A stretch of DNA of 64,000 bases from Pelargonium cotyledonis (lineage: Eukaryota; Streptophyta; Magnoliopsida; Geraniales; Geraniaceae): assembly GCA_036897625.1 (NCBI GenBank), contig JAYMTA010000024.1:23018-87017 (forward strand), read 5' to 3'. The notes beneath the pieces are model-generated. The model did no database searches. It was not told where the DNA came from and worked only from the letters and a program-made list of their open reading frames with translations. The translations under genes were made by a program, and so were the position numbers. Of the stretch, positions 1 through 14,700 are shown piece by piece (position 1 is the first letter of the stretch; the number at the start of each line of letters is the position of its first letter).

Positions 1-3000
1 CTTATTAGGCCAAACTTTCCAGCAAAGTCCTAAACCAAAGTAATTAAGGAATAAAGAAATTGTAGATCAAGTCCAAAAGCTAAAAGTAAACTCTAAGTGC
101 GATTCGCTTCTATTAGATATTGCAACCTTTTTAGATTCGTATAGAAGTGTTGACAGAGCACCGAAGTGAAAAACCATAAAAATCTCATTTAGGAGAAGCT
201 AAGGAATTTTGCAGTTATAAACATATTTATATAGATAAAACCCTATGGCCGGTCGCTTTGTGTAAGTAAAAAAACTTTCATACATTTACATTGAGCGGAT
301 CCTCTCAATTAAGCAATTTATTGGTATTTCGTATCCAAATAGAGGCATCCTCACACTGGAAATATCTGATACAATGACATACATTAAAAACTCGCAGGAT
401 ATCTCGAGCAACCATACCCAGCATAAGACTCTGTCTGTTCCTAATATATTCATTCTACTTCCAATTTTGGTTACTGTAGAAGTTGCTTCTCTCGATTGAA
501 TAGCTCTCTTGTTTTGCGATGAAATAGACTTAAACCAGCGACGTCGGGTTTTAAAGACCCGCGTTATACCGAACTAAACTATAAGCATTTTTAAGGAAGC
601 AAAAACACTATAATATAAGAACTGTCTTATTCTATTCTTCTTAGAAGGAGCCCCTAGTCTATAGGATCCTTTTATAAAAATAATGCGGATAATAAATATG
701 AACAACCAGGACTCTGCCCTTTTACTATGGGGTAGCTAACTTTAAAGATAAACCCGCTTTGCAATTAGACGCTTTATGTTGGTTGAAGAAGTTCTATCGA
801 GGATTCCTTGTTGGCGCTTTGGCACTATTCGTTTTTATCGTGTGCTTTTAGGGTAGTATATTATTTAGGTCGACACAAAACTTACTTATAAAGCTCTTGG
901 AAACCCCTGAGCTTGTTTTTCTAAGAAATTAGGTGTTACTGCCCTGTACAGAGAGCTGGTCCAGAGTATAAATGTTTGTTAAACTCAGTTACGTACTAAT
1001 CTTTAGGGATAAAAGAAGCGGCTTAGTTTTCTTTTTCAGGAGTAGGCCTAAGGGCTTTGACTCGATAATATATCATTTGTCTTAGTCTACTCTTTCAATA
1101 CTTATACATATATGTATCAATCCCTTCTAACTTTGGTTATCCCCAATTCTTTACTTTTTCTAGTCGAATTATCCCTTTTCTAAGTGAATTCCATAATGAA
1201 CTATGTTTTAGCGGTGTACTTTGTCTTTAGTTTTTAGTATATTTCTAGTGCTCAATACCAAATTTGAACTGGTAGTATTAAAAGTAAAAGAGATATAATA
1301 AGTTAAACAACCAACCCCTGACTGAGCTAAGGCCTGCAAAAGGGGCTCTTTAAAGTGATATGATAACCCGCGGATACTAAATAGGAATTCTCTTTCTTTA
1401 TGTTTAAACTAAAGGAAATAAAAAGCTAATATTTTTTTATAAAAAAACTTTTAAATCTTCTTCTTTTCTTACTGGGGTACTAATAATTTCGTAGAATAAA
1501 GGTAGGCAAAAAGGTTGAATCTCCTTCAGAATAACTATGTACATGAGTTTTTAACCCTGGAGAGATCCTAATACCCTATACTTTCTTTCGTAAATTCTTC
1601 ATCCCTTACTGGATTTTATATGGGAACCTCTAAAACAACTAAAGGCTCTCTTTATGCGAATTCCTGAAATAGTATAGCTTAAATAGGCCTAATAATAAGA
1701 CTAAAAAGGATTCCTTCAGAAACAGGATTAAAAACTCAACTTTTTAGACCAGAATATAGTATCCTATCCTATATGCAATCAATTCACTACTAACCCAAAA
1801 TTCTCACAACGAGAGTCTCGCGTAATAGATTTGAACCTACACCTTCTTTCTGGTTTACCCCTTACCGAGCTAAAGTAAACAAGTTTTTCTACATCTACTC
1901 ACCTATACTCCAAGCTTATTCCAGAATCTAAAGAAACACTAATTAATACAAGAATTCTTAGTAATTCTAGAGTATTCCGTTAGGACTTCACTTGGTACTT
2001 AGTTTTATATTAGTATTAGAGCTTTTTTTGAGTACTTACTACTTATTCTTATGGAAATCCAGGCTACACGTGTTGTATGTAATGGGTATCCAGGGAATAT
2101 ATTATAAAGAACTATCCAAGTACCCGCGGTAAACCAAGTATATATATACGTATACTTTACTTCCTAAACACCGAAAAGGATATGGTTATATAAGCGCATA
2201 ACAAGAGAGTATCTATACGAACACTTTAGATTCTTTACCAAGGGCCTATCCTTATTTAATGGTTAGCAAAATTCAATTTTATAGCAGCTTTATTAAGCCG
2301 TGTAAGGAGCTCTCGTATTTAAGCAAACAAGGAAAGGTATTACTAGAATCTACATTTTAGTTTGTCTGTTCAGGATAAGTATATACTTAAAAAAATCGCT
2401 TATGGAATACGGGTACCTATAAAAGAAATTCAGGAAGTTGGCCAGAAAAAGTCGTTTGGCAAAAAAGGGACCCCTCTTATATAGTACCCATAATTAATAC
2501 AGGAAAGAAAGCTCCCTTAGTACGTGGAATTCTTAATAATGGCAATCGGCGGATAGTAAGCAGAACATATATACATGAGGAGCTCTAACTCTACTGAGGT
2601 TTTAAGCAGACTTAGGAAGACAGCTTTTTGATATTTTTATCCCAGGAGCTCCTTTTTACTTTTATTAGCTATTCCTTTTTATAAATGAGTCTTCTAATTA
2701 TAGAATTACCTCTTCTACCTAAGTATATGCAAAGCAGCCATTATAAGGAGTCCTTATACCTTATACCAGAATTTATTTGATATTTTACTTATGTTATGAA
2801 TTAAAAAAGTAATAGTATATCTTGGAATGTTAATTAATGGACTCTGTTTTATTGTCAAGTCAATTCGCTAAGTAAAGATATCTTATTAAATAGTAAGTAC
2901 TTACTTTTACCTTTTCCGTAAGTATCAAATATTTTATACTCAAGAAAAAGATTTCATCGACTTGTTTTTGTAAGGGCGAAACAAGGAGCTAATCCATAAA

Positions 3001-4137
3001 ATAATTAAATTTCGACAACCTTCAAGGCTGGGTAACTAAGAAATAGAAGAGATAGATCAGGATTGTGAATTTGACTAATAAACAGGGGGGTAAGCTGGGG
3101 TCGAACAGAGCAGTCTTAGCAGTCGAAAGCCTGTGAAAGCAGTTCTTGCAAAGCAAAAGAGGGAATACTAGCTAGTCATTTCATACATTTAATGGATATT
3201 TAGTCTCTTTGTTCAAGGTACGAAGCTCTTATTAGAGAGCTTTATTTCGATAATTGTGTATAGCAGAGTTGTAGCTATTTAGGAAAGAGACTCATAATTC
3301 TTAATCTATAGGAGTTGTCCTTGCAGCTCTTGGTAGCTCTTGGTAGCTCTTGGCAAATCCGCTTTGTGAGACTAGATACTTTGTTTTAATATACTCCCTA
3401 TTTCCAGGAGGATAGAAAATTAATTGTAGCACTTTTCCTTTTCGGATATAGAGACTTCACCAGGTTCTAGGATTCTAGGACAGGTGGTAGATCTAAGTAA
3501 GGGTAAGGAGGTTTCCTTTGTTATATAGGGATTTTCCCCAGTTCTTAGCTAGTTTAAAGTAAAGTGTAGAAGTAAGGTTTTTTCTCCAGGATCCTGTTAG
3601 GTTAAGTCAATCAAGAAAAAAAAGAGTAGGAATTACTTAGATAAAAGAATATTAGCAATCTAGTAAAAGAAAGTCTAGAACCAAAACGATATGTTGTATG
3701 AAGAATGGTAACAAGAATAGTAGAATCTATATAATGAGAATAGATAACTATTTTGAGCTTTGAGCAAATAAATCCGATTAATTGAAATAGAATGTCGTCA
3801 GTTTCAGTTATAATACCGTCGTCTTAGTAACACAGTAACCTGAACTTGAATTGGGAGCGCAAAAGAAGGAATTGAAATCGCTTAGATAAGAAACTTTCAA
3901 TGCTTCCTTTGTCTATATATTCTCTATGGTATTTAGTAGATGCTCTAGAGAGTACATTTAGTGAAAGTTACATCAACACTCGAATTAGGTTTTGTACATG
4001 GGTTCTAACCAGATATTCCAGTATTCACTTAGGTAGAGATTGTGAAGTTTTCCAATGCAAGTAAAAAACTAACCCACTCTTATTTGTTAGTACGAAAACT
4101 TAGAAAATTGACAAGATAGAATCTATTATATCCCGAA
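1..4137. other. A+T-rich non-coding stretch
   Basis: No gene is recognised on either strand; stop codons are dense in all six frames. The stretch holds a 10-base tandem repeat near 3.33 kb (listed separately), near-palindromic AGGATTCCT motifs at 800-808 and 1707-1715, AGGAGTCCT at 2746-2754 and the 10-base palindrome AGGAGCTCCT at 2644-2653. A T-arm-like word (GGTTCAAAT on the minus strand, near 1850) lies beside a possible D-arm, but its stems do not pair and it is not called as a tRNA. Confidence 0.6.
3325..3353. repeat. Tandem repeat, 10-base unit, about 2.9 copies
   Basis: The unit AGCTCTTGGT occurs at 3325-3334 and 3335-3344, and its first nine bases recur at 3345-3353 with no mismatch. 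The array is short and probably arose by replication slippage. No gene overlaps it. Confidence 0.85.
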
Positions 4138-4857
4138 ACACCTTACCCGTTAAACCCAAAATACAGAATACATTGACTCCTTCTTAAACTACAGGAACTC
4201 TTTTAAGTCTTTTTATGTATTCTGTATTTATTCCTTAGTCAAACTAACAAGTCTATAATAGCTCCTTCAATTGCAGGCTATAACTGGTAGATCGGAAAGT
4301 ACTCTCTTCTCTAACAGACTCTGATCTCAATGAATGTCCTATATACATGACACATATAGTACTATTCCTAGTCCTAGCTTTCCTTAGAGCTACTCGAAGC
4401 CTTAGAACAGTTCCAAATCCTGAGCCGGCTTACACTGAAGAACCCCCTAAAAGAAAGGCTCTAAAAATACAAATTACTTTAGCTTCAAATATTTCTTTGT
4501 ATTCAACCCTTTGCTAAACCCTGATATTCTAACTAATATCTGTTATCTGAGAAAGCTCTCTATATCTCTAAGAACTTCGTATCTTACAAAAAAAAACCAA
4601 GAAGTAAAAGAAGCCTTTAACCGTCTATTGAACACAAGCTGGAATACAATTCAGATGATTCAGATGATAGTAAGTTCCTCTAAACTAATAGCAGGGAATT
4701 TAAACTTTTATTTAATCGGAATACTAAGACACAAGGCATAACACTTTTAGTAAGATAAAACCGAACTAAGAGATCTCTATTCTATATCTAATAAACTATA
4801 TATCGGTCAAGAAACCCGTTTATATATAGTAGCTAAAACTAGGGTAAAGACTCTATC

Positions 4858-4883
4858 TATGTCATATTAATATGTCATATTAA
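4858..4883. repeat. Tandem duplication of 13 bases
   Basis: The unit TATGTCATATTAA occurs twice in succession (4858-4870 and 4871-4883) without mismatch. It is a small slippage-type duplication inside the degenerate repeat segment. Confidence 0.85.
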
Positions 4884-5326
4884 ACGGAAACCTATTGAAT
4901 TCTATTGTCTCACTCAAAGTGCAGAGGTAAGCCCTTTAATGAATAGACTTCTGTTTACTAAACTAAGCGGAATTCCTATACATATTTTTTCTTTCACTAC
5001 AACTCCTAGTTTAAAGAACTCTAGCCTAAAAACCCTTCTTCCCGATTCTCCTATGTCCTAAACTAGCTTAGAAAGAACACGAAAGCCAACTCTCTAGTGT
5101 CCACTAAATAAAAAGTGTACTGTCTACCTAGGACTTCTCAAAGAATCTATTATGTTATTCAACTGTCAAACTAACAAGAAAATTCTATAATAAGTCCTTC
5201 TATAAAGATCGGCTTACAAGGACATTAGCTTTACAAAGAACTAGAATCAGTGCAATACCTTCTTTAATAGTACTAATAGCAAGAGCAACAATTATGTCTT
5301 TCTTTACCTTAGACTGCTAACAACAG

Positions 5327-5608
5327 ATGAATGAAAACAAAGAAAATCTCTTTCTTCTGTTATGTTCCTTCTTATCTTCCGTCTTAGTTAACCTTCTCTT
5401 GCACAAACAGCTTGCATTCAACAGTCCACCTTTAGCAGCAATTCCAAACAAGGAATCTGGTTTATGTTATCCATTGGCTCGCTTTACCAAGAAGACACTG
5501 AGCTACACTAGCTTTAGCAGGCTTTACCTCATGACAAGAAGAGTTAGCTACATACACCGTCAAGATGGAGATAGAGCTGCCAACCTGGAAAGTGAGATTC
5601 ATCTATAA
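5327..5608 (+). CDS. Unassigned open frame of 93 codons, probably spurious
   Basis: The frame starts with ATG and ends with TAA. The product would begin with a polar stretch (MNENKEN), then a leucine-rich hydrophobic stretch at about residues 8-25, then a basic half. No known domain is recognised and no ribosome-binding or promoter context is visible. It lies in a segment of higher G+C, which by itself lengthens chance open frames. It overlaps the repeat region in which the words TTCAACAGTC and TTTAGCAGCA recur in inverted orientation near 39.4 kb. I keep it only because it is the longest ATG-started frame in a repeat-bearing segment. Without a homologue it should be treated as non-coding. 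Confidence 0.12.
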   Translation: MNENKENLFLLLCSFLSSVLVNLLLHKQLAFNSPPLAAIPNKESGLCYPLARFTKKTLSYTSFSRLYLMTRRVSYIHRQDGDRAANLESEIHL

Positions 5609-5750
5609 GTTCATAAGCTGTATCATAGCCCAGGAATTAGAAGAATAGGAATGTCAAGAACGATAAAATTGAATTAGAACTGTCAAAGTTAAGAACCTCC
5701 AAGAGCAACAATTAAAAATGAATATTTCCTATTGCTAAACTATCTATTCT

Positions 5751-8700
5751 AGAACATCCTAGCTAGGAATATCTGGTCTAAGGTAAGGAAAAGCTACAAT
5801 TAGTGGATACCAAAGCTATAAGTGCTACTACAAACAAAAAAGCTTAGAAAATAAGATATTTCGCAGTCCTTCGTATTGGTACGAGTACCTTATCAATTGA
5901 GTAAAAGCCCCCATATCAGCAAATATATAAATAATGAAGGGTCCTCACTCATAAACGAGGTGGGCTTAAGTGCTGCCCGTAATTTGGTACTCGAGTATAT
6001 AGAAAATTTATACTTGGTAAATACCTAAGGATAAAAATAGTAAATAGCTACAATGCCAAATTCTAGTAATAAGAAAGTGGTAATAAATAATTACGAGTCT
6101 TTTTGAAGAAAAAGTCTAGGAAACCTCACAGACGGAAATACGGTATATTACTCAAAGTAAACTGTACGCGAGAGCCTCACGGATTCTATAGAGATTCTAA
6201 ATTTTTAGGTAATTGTAGGTCTTATCAAATCGTCATCTAAGGGATCCCCGGTTCTCTTACTTTATGTTACAACTTTGTCCATTAGCCGAAAACCAAAAGT
6301 AGAAATGAATTCTCTACTAAACTAAGTTTAGTACTATATACAAATTTATTTACTTATTTTATTAAAGGTTACTCTCGACGGAGCTCCCTTTGGTTGTCAA
6401 GAACTTGAGTAAAACCTTTTTATTCAGTTTAGTTCCGTTTTTGCGAGTATATAGGAATAGCTGGATTTCATAACTTGAAGGAGAATACCTTTTTATTCCT
6501 TTATAGTGAACCCTCATTTACTAAGAAGAGCCCTATCCTCGGGCGGGTTTATGATGTTTTATGAACTTCTTTGACTTAAAAATAAGCTTAACGCCTCCTC
6601 TTATGACTATGGCCCAAGCAAGATTTCTTTGAACCCTTAATTAAGTTTGGGAATCCTTCTTATTTTATCCTTAAAAATATATTTAAGGGATTACTTCTAT
6701 GGGATATTCGTACAAACTGAAGAAAATTAGATAAGGATAAGTCCTTGAGTATTAAGGGGGTTTGGTTTCGTCGAAATAGACTAACTGCCTGTTTTATCTG
6801 AATATTGGTTACGCTTATAAATAAACAGACTTGACTTGCTTAAAAGAAAAGTATAAGAAAGGGAGGGGTTCCCTGTTAACTGTTGTGTAAAACTGATTTG
6901 ACCGCCCCGAAAAAACCGGGGATTTTCAAACTATACCAATTAACAAAGGACATCCGTATTCTCCCGAATTTTGCTATATAATTTTGAATCCTACAGAAAA
7001 AACTTTAACGGGGTCTCTTAAAAGGGGCAGACCTGGCTATTATAAATATAAAAGATAACCCTCTAAATCATTGTAAATTACAAAATAGAACCCCTTACTT
7101 GCCCGCGGTAACTAAAGAACTCTCCATTAAAACCATACCTGCAATAGCTTTGATTTACCGGTAAAATACTTTATTGGCTTTACTAAACCCTTGTCTTATC
7201 CCTTATAAAAATACAAGAAATTAAAAGTACCTCAGCTCTGACTGGCTGTATGAATTTTTTAGTGGCTCGAAAGAAAATATCTAGGAATACCGGGTCATAA
7301 CTTGTCTATTTATAGTCTTAAAGTATATTGGTTATTAGTTGTTACAACAAACCAAAAAGCTTCCATTGGAGAAGCGCTCTTTTTAGAAAGAAATTTAGTG
7401 CCATAAAAGGAGACTCTGGCCTAACACTTATTTTATTTTTAAGAAGGGAAAAAGATAGGTTGAGTCATAAGCCTCCAGCAAAAGTCTGTAATTTTGTTGG
7501 CAAGTTTTTCTATAAGAATGCCAGGATATGTCTAATACAAAAAGACTTGAGAGGTTTCTTATATAAATTGGAATCCTTGGAAGCCCAGGAGACCCCCCTT
7601 TTAACGAGGTATTTATGAGTTTGTAAAGAATTCGTTTCTTATGAAACTAGTATCTAGTTTCCTATTTTTAATCCCCAAAAAGCGCAATTATTATTAGGTA
7701 CCCCTCTCCCCTTTGCTATCTTATTTGTAAAAGCTATGGGTTTACAAAAATAATAGAAGGTAGGAAGTTGGTATTAATATCAAGATCCGCCCCACATATG
7801 TCTCTTATTATATAACTTGCCATTGCCTCAGGATTATACGCGATTAACCTCTGTTTGGTCTAGTAGACATTAAGTTTTTTGCTCTTTAGATTCTTTATAG
7901 CTTTGCGATCTAAGCTTAAAGCCTTGGAATTACAACTTTCCGATAACTGTAGTTTTATTCATTTATCCTGAGACCCCGCTATTGAAGATAATATCAAACT
8001 GGAGGCCTAGGCAAAGAAGAGGGTTCCGGTTTGTGTTTGAATACTAAATAATAGATAGTTTTCCCCTTTTTCACTAAAGAGGACCCCTTTATATATATAT
8101 TCTAAGTTAATGAACTAATATAGGAGGAGTCCCCCGCCTAAGTCCAAGATCAGTAAGAAGAGTTCCAGGTCAGCGTCCAAAAAATTTTGGGTTTCCGGCA
8201 AGGATCTGGGCTTTTTGGTATTCCTAACTTTATCTTCATGATAAGCCAAGTAAAGCGAGTTTAATTTTACAATAAGAACTGTAAAATGCCCTCTATCTTA
8301 AAGAAATAAACAATGAAAGAAGCGCCTCTTCTCAAAACGGCGAACACCCGATATATAAGGAAGGAGTAGTTCTAAGACAAACTCTTGTCAGAAAGACTTA
8401 TATTCCACAAGAAGCTTCCCTTACTTTTAATATCCCTTTTTAGTAAATTTACAAATCTTATTCTTATTGGTTGAAGTTACATAACAAGTAAATAAAGGAA
8501 AAACTCAGTTCTCATTTTTTAATCTCTGGGGAACCCTATTACAAAGCTGAACCGTACCTTATAGCACCCAAGAATAGGCAACCCGTATAGAGTATACCGC
8601 ATTATTTAGAATTAGCAAGAAGCTAGCCCTAGATTTAAGCTTTTCTAACAGCATTTCGTGCTTTGACATATAAAGAGCCTCCCTTTTATATATACCTAAT

Positions 8701-11700
8701 ATCCATCTCTAGTCAATCCTACTTTTTACGGCGAGCTCCTATACTAAATATTATCTATGAATTCCCCTAGTAGCCCTTTGACTTTACTCATAACTTGTTG
8801 ATATTAAATTCTATTTAAGCAGTCAGCTCAGTTAAGAACTATTTTTACTTTAAGGTGCCTATACAATCCCGTTTACCCCGAAACCCGGGCTATATACTTT
8901 TATACTTGTTAAGTATAGCCTATTTTCGTTTTTAGCTTCCTACGAGGGTTACTACCTCGGGCCTCTCTAACGATTTTTCTATACGCAACTCACTTGTCTA
9001 CTAGTTGACAAAACTTATTGTACTCATGTTTATGGAATGGGAATCTTAATAATGCGTTAGACCATAGCTAAAACTATGTTTTAAGACTAATTTGCTGCTT
9101 TTGGTTAATCTTACTTCTTCAATAAATGGTGTAAAGACAAAAGCTGGGTTATATACTACTTATTAGAGGATTCCTAGATAAAGGGGGCTCTTAATATAGA
9201 CTAAATCTCACATTCACGGCTTCTCTTAAAAAAAAAAGCTGTAACTTACAATTCTAGACTCAAGCAGGGCTTCTTGGGTATAAACAGAGCTATAGAAAGC
9301 CTGAGATTCACGTTTGATTATCCAATCCTATATTAAGAAAGATATTAATATATAAATCTTTAAGGGCCGGCAGTTATGGCCGTTCAAGTGGCCTATAATC
9401 GTGCTTTAAAAGCAACCATGTATATATATATTTTTTACGTTTCTTTAAATTGTGTTTGTTTTTAGTCTGCTTGAGTGGGCAATTAGTTACTGGGAGACTC
9501 CCAGGAAAGACCCGTGGGCTACTCGTGCGGATAAAGTTTGTTTAGTTACATCTCAATTTCGTAAGAATTATTTAAAGGACTTCACGGTTCTGGTTTCTAC
9601 AATACCAAGGGCTGTATTAAAAGGGTGCTTACTAAACAAAAAAGAAATCTTTCCGTCATAGATCCAAGACTTTCTAAATAAAAGGAAATTCCTAAGAGTA
9701 ATATCGAGGGAATTGAAATCTCAACAGCCTATACAGCCTATATATAATCTATAACATATTCTTATGAGTCACAGAAAATAGATTGCAAGGACTTCGGCCA
9801 GGATAAACAAGAGTCCAAATAGGGCTTTCACTTAGTGCAAAAGCTCTTAAACAGTTATGCAGGATTCTGATTCTACTTAAAGTATCTGGAAGTTGTGCGT
9901 CTTATTTAAGAGTACCAAGGGCCCTTTATACAAGCTTTCCTAAATATCGAATGCCGGCCCTCTCTCTCTTTCTATAGATTCTTATCTGTGATAAAGCTTA
10001 AAAAAGGACTTAAAAAATCCCCAAAAGCGCAGATATTAACAAAAAACAAGGGAGTGCTAGGGAAATACATAAAATTTTATCCCTTCTAGAGTTATAAATA
10101 AAGCAACTTTTTTAGTTTTATGTCAACCCTTCTACCCTAATTAGATTACCAGACAGGGGATTTTTGTACACCTAGTTAGAAAGCAAAGCATAACACGTTA
10201 GATTTTTTAAATGCCTAGATTCTGGCTATTCCTGAAATTTATAAAAAACTGTACTGCACTCTCAAGAAGCTAAACCCCTCGAAAATACTCTAACTCGAGT
10301 CGGGAACTTCAGCTATTTTACTTGTTCTGAAGGATAACTCTAAACCCTAATCCGGATACCCCTTTGCCTAAGAAGTACATATCTCCAACACTTTAACCCT
10401 TCGGTAATTTAGTTACGGGTTTGTGGTATGAGTTGTTATATTCCACTATTTCTCATGGACATTAGGGTTTCCTTTCCCAACCCAAAATCAAGGCGCATAT
10501 ATAAGCCATAAGTAAGGGGGTGGTTTTAACAAGTTTAACGTCTTTTCTCAAATTTAAATAACTTTGAATTTAAAAATCTATGCATATGGTACCAGTATTA
10601 GTAAGCAGCTAAAAACTATATTACTATACAAGCTTTTTTTTTCTCCTTTGGATTTGTAGGAATGCTAAACTAAAAAGGGGATCCTTATAAATCTCTCCTA
10701 CTCATTGCTTGCTATTGAAACTTAATTATCCAGACTTTAGAGCCTAACAAAATAAAAATGAAACTCTCTCCGGGGTTATAGCCAATGCCACGGGATTCTT
10801 AAGAAGTTCACTCCTTTGCCCTTATTTCTACTGAGTATCTCGGGGTATACCAATTATATATATGAGTCCTCAGTTAATGCTTCGTGCTGGTAATTTTTTA
10901 ATATAGCCCCTTATTATTGCAAAATTAACTTTGACTTTTTCCTGTTATATTACTCTGATAGAAGCTTCAGACAAAAACCTTGTACTGCGTCTCTCTTTAC
11001 AACGGATTTTTAACCCTTTCTCAAGAGTAAAAGAAGTCTTCGTAGATACTGTTAGGTTTCGGATCCGGTACTTATTACTAGTACACAAGGCATACGAAAA
11101 GCTTCCACAATTAATAAAGACTATACTTTCACAGCGGTTGTCCCTTTAAATTATCTAAACTCACACTTTTTGGTATTAACACCAGAACACTCTCTTTAAT
11201 AAATAGAAGGTCCCGATTTCCAGATTCTAAGAGCTCTTTTGGAATACAACATATTTTATGCCTTTGCACCTTTTTTTTTATCATTTATAAAGGCTGCGGG
11301 CATATCCAGAATATATATATAAATAGCAGCAAAAAGCGATTGCGATTTGGAACTAAGAGTAGATATATACAGCCGTAGCTTAAGGGCCTTACAATATTTT
11401 TTACTTACCCATTATTGACCTAAAATTTGTATTACTCGATCTAGAAAGCCGAGGTTAACCCTACTTTTAACTGAAACTCGTTGGCAATGAAAGTTTTGGT
11501 ACCACCATTCTTCGGGTATTTTTAAAGTACTTTATTAGTGCGTACAACCTTTTTAATATAATCTTTTAGGCATCCTATTAATATCTTAGATAGCATTTGG
11601 TAGATAAGACTTCTGAATAAACCTTGTTAATTTCTTATATATTCCCAGTGCTTTTGATCTTGAGCGGGGACTCCTTTTTCTTATTCCGGAGCGGGGGCAC

Positions 11701-14700
11701 GGTATATATTTTAATTCTTGTAAACCTTCTTCGGCTTTGTCTATAAAATTTAATAGCTAGTTGGGTCTAAAATTATAAAAAAGGAATTCCAGAATAAGAT
11801 AAAGTGTTATTGTTAGTAATATTTTGCGGTTATGGCTTTTGGATATGCTTAGTTTAAAGGGGGGTCCACTCAAAACTCAAGGAATGTAAAGCTTCTGTTT
11901 TTGTAGTAAAAGAGCTCTAAGAGAAACCATAAAGCTACTTTATGTGCTACCAGCCTTGGGTTAAAAACTGTATTCTATTAATGACGGAAAGATCCTTTTA
12001 AGAAAAGGGTTTCTTTGTTAAGTAAGTTTATTTCTAATATTGTATACTAATTTAGAGCTGTGAGAATTAGGTAGAAATCTCTTAGAAATCAGTAAGCCTT
12101 TTTGTTTCAAACAGAGTCGAGCAAGGAATCGAATTAAAGTTGTATTATTCTTTTCTTGTGATGAGCTTCAAGATCTAGTAAAAAATTTAGAATAATGACT
12201 TGATTAGTAGTGCTTGTACTAGTCCGGAGTGTCAGTTTGTGGTATAGTATTCTTAAAAGTATTCCTTGGAATAAAATTACGTAGTAAACCGTGAGAGTTT
12301 TTAGTTATTCAGTAATATTTTTGTCTTAACCTTTTTCTAAAGTAAGTTCCCATTAAGTACTCGTATACTAGGGTAAACTCTGGATTAAGCTCTCCCCGGA
12401 TTAAGGAAAGGTAAGAACTACTATCAATTTTATAATAGATGCCGGTATTTCGACCCTTTTAGTTTAAGCAAAGCTATGATCACAATCTTTCTTTTTATTT
12501 ACCCCGTTTAGAGCTATAAAAGTCAAACTGACTCAAGGACTCTCTAGTATATTTTAAAGATTCTACGAATAAAGAATAAAGACCGGTTTAAAGTCCCACG
12601 AGTTTTTTTCAATTTGACTTAATTAAGAGGGGCCTCCTTAGAATTTTAATGGGCTTGCACTAAAGCAATGCAATCAAGAATTATATAAATTATATAATAG
12701 GAGAGAAGCAAGGTATTTTGGGGGTATCAAACACCCTATCTTGCTAGTAATAACCTCCAATATAGTAAAGAATTTTCTCGTAAAAAGGAGAGCTTAATGG
12801 TATTACAAAGCGGTTAGCCAAGGTCTAGAATACCCAGACTTTTAATCTCTGACTCCTCTGTTTACCCTAACTGAGTTTAGAAGTTCATCACAATTCAAAT
12901 TTTGACGATAAGATACAGTCCAGAGTTTTCCGTTACGTTTATTCTAAAATTGATTTCATTTTATGTATCAACTTTAAGTTAGTAGATAACCTTAAAATGC
13001 TAGTAACAAGAATTCATAATCGTTGAATTATAGGGTATTTACCGTATGTCCCTGAACTAAAGAAGACGGCTCTTTTTAACGGGGGCTATAAGTTTGAAGA
13101 GTAAGTAAAGTGCTTTTGATAAATTGGTAGATAGGCGGGATTTTACTTTTTAGTTTAAACTTGTCGCTGTACTATGCTATCAATATTGTTCACAATACAC
13201 AAATTTATTAGCTAGAAAGGTCTGCAAAGAAAATCAAATTGTAACTCAAAGGATTTCCTTTTTATCAGTACTATGCTAAAGACTATATTTCTACTAAAAT
13301 ATAGAGACATTTGTTCTACTTGGACTGAAAGGTACGACAAGCGGGTCCTCTTATTTATGTCGTCTAGGCAACCCCCTTTAGTATAAGAGTATCTCATTTC
13401 TAGCTTTTAATTAGGTATATACCGCTTTGATTAATTCAACACGTAAGAACTCCTAAGTTTTTGTCTGTTCAAAAAACTGCACTTCGATAACTCTTCCGGA
13501 ATTCGCTGATAATAAAGCTCTCTTGTAATTTGTAATTAAGTTTCTTTTATTTTTACTTATAATACAGCCGGTATTTATACCAACAGAACACATAATTTAC
13601 GCAATATAACATCTGGATATCCCCAGTTATCCGGGCCAATTGGCAAACGTAGTAAAGTTTAACAAGAAATTAGAGCCTAAGCTTAATCCTCGGTTCTAGC
13701 CGGCTTTCAGATCAGAATCTAATAAATTTCCATACACAATATTGGTGTAGATAACTCCCCTTGTACCATTAGGAGAGTAAGTCCCTATGTTTAGCAGCCA
13801 TTTTTATTCCTAAATTTAAACCTCTCCTTATTTAAATATTTCATAATATAAGAAAAGGGTCCATAGATGCTGTGTAGGTAGCCCGTTACCAAATTAACTA
13901 TAATTATCAGTATTCAGGTACACCAGTACCACATAAAAAGAAAAGCCAGATTAACTAATAACAAGTGAACCTCTTTTTATCTTTGGTTGGTTAATTCAGA
14001 ATTTTCTGTTCAGTAGGCGAAAACTCATTAATATATAATCTCTAAAAGAGAAGATTAGTTCAGTTTCTCTTTTCGAACTTTATCGCTACTAGTAAAATAC
14101 GAGAGTTCCTAAATATAAAGTAATACACGAGTTCTAACCCCCATAACACTTCTAGACTGACTTCTTTCTTACCCTACATCCCTCTCTTTAGAGCTAATAC
14201 TTTACAACCCCTCCTCTTACCTAGACTCTGTAGCCCCCGAATTTTGCATCTCATTAAGAGCTTGCATACCTTTGTTTCCCAACTCTATTCTGTAAAAGTA
14301 ATTACAATTTCTTTAGGTACATGAAAATTCTAACGCAACAAACTCGACCTAACCTTTATATTTACTATATAAACTTTAATTGTTCCGTGCGACCCCCACT
14401 TAAAGCACATAAACTGGATTATAAAGGAGAAAAAACCGTACCTCTAATCTACACAAACTTTTATTAGTTCTATTATGGTCCTTACCGCAAACAAATTACT
14501 TTATTTAGACTCATGCCTTAATTCAGCTCGTATCTCTTTTTTAATAATGGGGACTGTTTATACAAGTATTTCTTAGCTCTGGCACACACTGAGTCTAATT
14601 GATCTTTGATTGTATATTCTCCCGGATTACCAAGAGATTTAACAACTGAAAAGCTTTGTTCTAAGATACGGGATTTACGCTATATGCTTTAGAAACGTAA

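Larger units (their letters stand above)
4138..5750. repeat. Segment with degenerate internal direct repeats
   Basis: This stretch is visibly richer in G+C than its flanks. Two diverged copies of one unit can be followed. The exact 14-base word GTCAAACTAACAAG stands at 4238-4251 and 5165-5178, and each copy is followed in the same order by TCTATAATA, TCCTTC and AGATCGG. A different 14-base word, AAGAGCAACAATTA, occurs at 5281-5294 and 5701-5714 and again inverted at 39158-39171. A short exact tandem duplication lies at 4858-4883. No coding function is visible; two open frames of 76 and 93 codons fall inside it. It may be an old duplicated and decayed element. Confidence 0.5.

Noticed and set aside
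2125-7120. CCCGCGGTAA words resembling the 530 loop of small-subunit rRNA (near 2125 and 7105)
   Set aside because: Only the palindromic CCGCGG plus a few bases match; no flanking rRNA helices are present. They fit the general excess of palindromic hexamers.
7328-7618. Longest open frame, 96 codons
   Set aside because: Non-ATG start, no recognisable domain, and about the maximum length expected by chance in 64 kb of this composition.
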